A program made the position numbers and the translations under genes. Source: Callipepla californica brunnescens (taxonomy: Eukaryota; Chordata; Aves; Galliformes; Odontophoridae). Taken from it: a stretch of DNA of 64,000 bases. Shown here in pieces: positions 62,901-64,000 of the stretch. How positions within the stretch are numbered: position 1 is the first letter of the stretch; each line of letters opens with the position of its first letter. The stretch spans positions 52,581,115-52,645,114 of the forward strand of contig JALIRH010000004.1 in NCBI GenBank assembly GCA_023055505.1, in the 5' to 3' direction. The notes under the pieces are model-generated. The model saw only the letters and a list, made by a program, of their open reading frames with translations, did not search any database and was not told the origin of the DNA.

Positions 62901-63920
62901 CTTCATCAGGCGTTTCTGATACTGACACAGGTCCATCCCGGTTCATCAGTAAGGACAATTCCTCCAGTATCATTTTCAGTATCTTCTTTATGTCACTGAC
63001 TTCTCCTGCTACCGTTGATACAGCTGCAATGGAAACGTGTGACGGTGGAAGTTGTTGTTCAAAATTTTGAAGTGTAGTAACCACTTCATGAAATGGGAGT
63101 CTTCTGTTTCGGCCCTCGAGTATATTGAATGTTGCTACCAGTGTACTTGCGTACCTTTCTGGTGCTGTTTTTGAGAGCTTCCGATATACATCAGCTTTAC
63201 ACCATGCTTTCTCAGGATCGCGGTCCTGGTGTGGATTGTTAGGGACGAAAGTAGGATCGTACAGCATCTCTACTACAGCCATTTCTCTCAAAAATTGGAC
63301 GCCCTTCTCCACAGTGTTCCATCTTTCCACCTTAGGCTCCAGATCGTCTTTGTAAGGAAATCTCTCCTTTACAGCTACTAGTACTCGTTCCCAGAGGGTA
63401 GCAACTCCACTCAGACATCTACTAATCCCTCTGTCGATAGCTGGGTCTCGAGCAATGCTTCCCAGTTGGCGGGCTTCGCTGCCATCTAGGGACACGCTGC
63501 TGGCACCGTTGTCCCAACGCCGCAGCAACCAGGTGACAATAGGTTCATCTGAGCGCCGTACAAACTCCTTTCTTGAACCCTGGATTTCAGTCATCTTTAG
63601 GGGCCGACGAATAGCAGTAATGGTGATTTCTTCATTATCACTGTCCTCTCCATGTCTCACACTTTTCTTAGTGGCCTTTCTAGGTGGTGGTGGTGGTGGT
63701 GGTGCTGAGGAGGGCCCCTCACCTGGATCTTCCTCTTTTTTCTCTGCTGCTTCTTCTTTCCGTTCTAGCCGAGAGGACACTCGTTTCCATTTCTGGCCTT
63801 CCACAGGGGCAACCGACACGGATGCCGGTGCTTCCTGTGACTGGTCAGGTTTATCCTCAAGGTTTTCATTGTTGCTCTGAACCTCGGTTTGGAAACCATT
63901 TCTCTCCAGAATATCAATTA
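59951..63920 (-). mobile_element. ERVL fragment without LTRs (U6)
   Basis: Same end points as the other units, 111 bp shorter in gag. The remaining 80 bases of the window are the start of the unclassified stretch between gag and repeat B. Confidence 0.87.
60113..62512 (-). CDS. pol: ERVL pol frame (U6)
   Basis: 799 codons, catalytic motifs as in U1 and the shared terminal nonsense codon. V365L is private; D236N and W452S are shared with U5, V666I with U4, while K113 is retained as in U1-U3. Confidence 0.88.
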   Translation of the reverse strand: MPSSSKGSELIYISGVTGGSQELSVLEAEISLTGKDWQKHRIVTGQGAPCIVGIDYLRRGHFKDPKGYRWAFGIAAVDADNIQQLSVLPGLSEDPSVVGVLKVKEQQVPIATKTVHRRQYRTNRDSLLPIHNLIRQLESQGVISKTHSPFNSPIWPVRKSNGERRLTVDYRGLNEVTPPLSAAVPDMLELQYEVESKAAKWYAAIDIANAFFSIPLATECRPQFAFTWRGVQYTWNRLPQGWKHSPTICHGLVQTTLEQGGAPEHLQYIDDIVVWGDTAEEVFKKGERIIQILLGAGFAIKRNKVKGPAQEIQFLGVKWQDGRRHIPGDVVDKITSMSPPTSKKETPSFLGVVGFWRMHIPNYSLIVSPLYQVTRKKNNFAWGPEQQQAFEQIKQEIARAVALGPVQMGQDVKNLLYTAAGEKGPTWSLWQRASGETRGRPLGFWSRACRGSEECYTPTEKEILAAYEGVRAASEVTGTETQLLLAPRLPVLNWMFRGKVPSTHHATDATWSKWIALITQRARMGNLSHPGMFEVIMDWPEGKKFGTSPAEEVPRAKEAPPYNELTENEQTYALFTDGSCRIVGKHRRWKAAVWSPTRRVAEATEGEGESSQFAEVKAVQVALDVAERERWPMLYLYTDSWMVTSALWGWLQQWEQNNWQRKGKPIWAAELWKDIAVRTKKLAVKVRHVDAHVPKNRATEEQKNNHQVDQAAKIEVSQKDLDWQNKGELFVARWAHETSGHQGRDATYKWARDRGVDLTTDAIAQVIHDCDTCAIIKQAKRMKPLWQEGRWQKYKYGEV

Positions 63921-63933
63921 CAGGCAAAACCAT
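62635..63933 (-). CDS. gag: ERVL gag fragment with one proline block (U6)
   Basis: 432 codons. One of the two 37-residue acidic/proline blocks is missing, an in-frame 111-bp contraction. Between about 63060 and 63310 it carries the residues of the plus-strand provirus gag (FNILEGRN, KGVQ, HQDRD) where U1-U5 read SSILEGQN, KGIQ (KGIH in U3) and HQDCD. Arg for Cys in LLRRWD is private. Confidence 0.85.
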   Translation of the reverse strand: MVLPVIDILERNGFQTEVQSNNENLEDKPDQSQEAPASVSVAPVEGQKWKRVSSRLERKEEAAEKKEEDPGEGPSSAPPPPPPPRKATKKSVRHGEDSDNEEITITAIRRPLKMTEIQGSRKEFVRRSDEPIVTWLLRRWDNGASSVSLDGSEARQLGSIARDPAIDRGISRCLSGVATLWERVLVAVKERFPYKDDLEPKVERWNTVEKGVQFLREMAVVEMLYDPTFVPNNPHQDRDPEKAWCKADVYRKLSKTAPERYASTLVATFNILEGRNRRLPFHEVVTTLQNFEQQLPPSHVSIAAVSTVAGEVSDIKKILKMILEELSLLMNRDGPVSVSETPDEDGDDPKNLMEKLIKLIKVSAIKGSRLSARADDSSNFMSRVSMWSFLRENGEDMKKWHKKPTPALRARVRELQQRSATNEIAPVTTDNQ

Positions 63934-64000
63934 AACAGAGCTCAGGCCATCCCTCAGACAGGCAAAAGGAGCTAAGAAAGAGCCCTGTAAGCAAATAAAG

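Larger units (their letters stand above)
59030..64000. repeat. Tandem array unit U6 (partial, cut by window end)
   Basis: The first 4,971 bases of a sixth unit, ending just upstream of the ERVL gag fragment. The cellular gene and the provirus site lie beyond the window, so its length class is unknown. It differs from the others by a 111-bp contraction inside gag and by a run of gag variants matching the plus-strand provirus. Confidence 0.96.

Noticed and set aside
1..64000. CRISPR array, tRNA or rRNA genes, bacterial operons
   Set aside because: No short regularly spaced repeats, no cloverleaf-type sequence and no prokaryotic gene organisation were seen; the array repeats are kilobase-scale.

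Overview
The window is vertebrate nuclear DNA, most likely from a bird. The evidence is an ERVL-type endogenous retrovirus with TGTTGTGG LTR ends and a 5-bp target duplication, together with multicopy single-coding-exon genes of the ITPRIP-like family. The species cannot be named from the sequence. There is no prokaryotic gene structure, CRISPR array, tRNA or rRNA.

The whole window is a head-to-tail tandem array. Taking base 1 as phase zero, the units are U1 1-13954, U2 13955-27909, U3 27910-38279, U4 38280-48655, U5 48656-59029 and a partial U6 59030-64000. U1 and U2 are long (about 13.95 kb) and U3-U5 are short (about 10.37 kb). The difference is one 3,573-bp ERVL provirus plus its 5-bp target duplication. 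U3-U5 keep the unoccupied target. Aligned units differ by scattered single bases and a few small indels.

Each unit reads, in plus coordinates: (1) a divergent ERVL-type LTR fragment; (2) an unclassified stretch; (3) direct repeat A, a copy of the 3' flank of the cellular gene; (4) a minus-strand ERVL fragment without LTRs, with a pol reading frame (799 codons where unbroken) and a 469-codon 5'-truncated gag frame; (5) a short unclassified stretch and direct repeat B with an AT microsatellite; (6) a minus-strand 514-codon ITPRIPL1-like gene, with a 280-bp 5'UTR intron and a GC-rich, CRE-like promoter; (7) a plus-strand, badly decayed gammaretrovirus-like (ERV1) gag-pro-pol fragment. In U1 and U2 the ERV1 fragment is split by a plus-strand ERVL provirus. 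That provirus has two 438-bp LTRs, a long gag frame and only broken integrase remnants, because protease, RT and RNase H are deleted.

The only convincing host gene is the ITPRIPL1-like gene. It is complete in all five complete units, with few amino-acid differences. The minus-strand ERVL gag and pol frames lie downstream of it on the same strand. Their long open frames reflect recent amplification and homogenisation as much as function, since pol carries one shared nonsense codon in every unit and extra frameshifts in U3 and U5. Variants shared in conflicting combinations between units point to unequal exchange or gene conversion.
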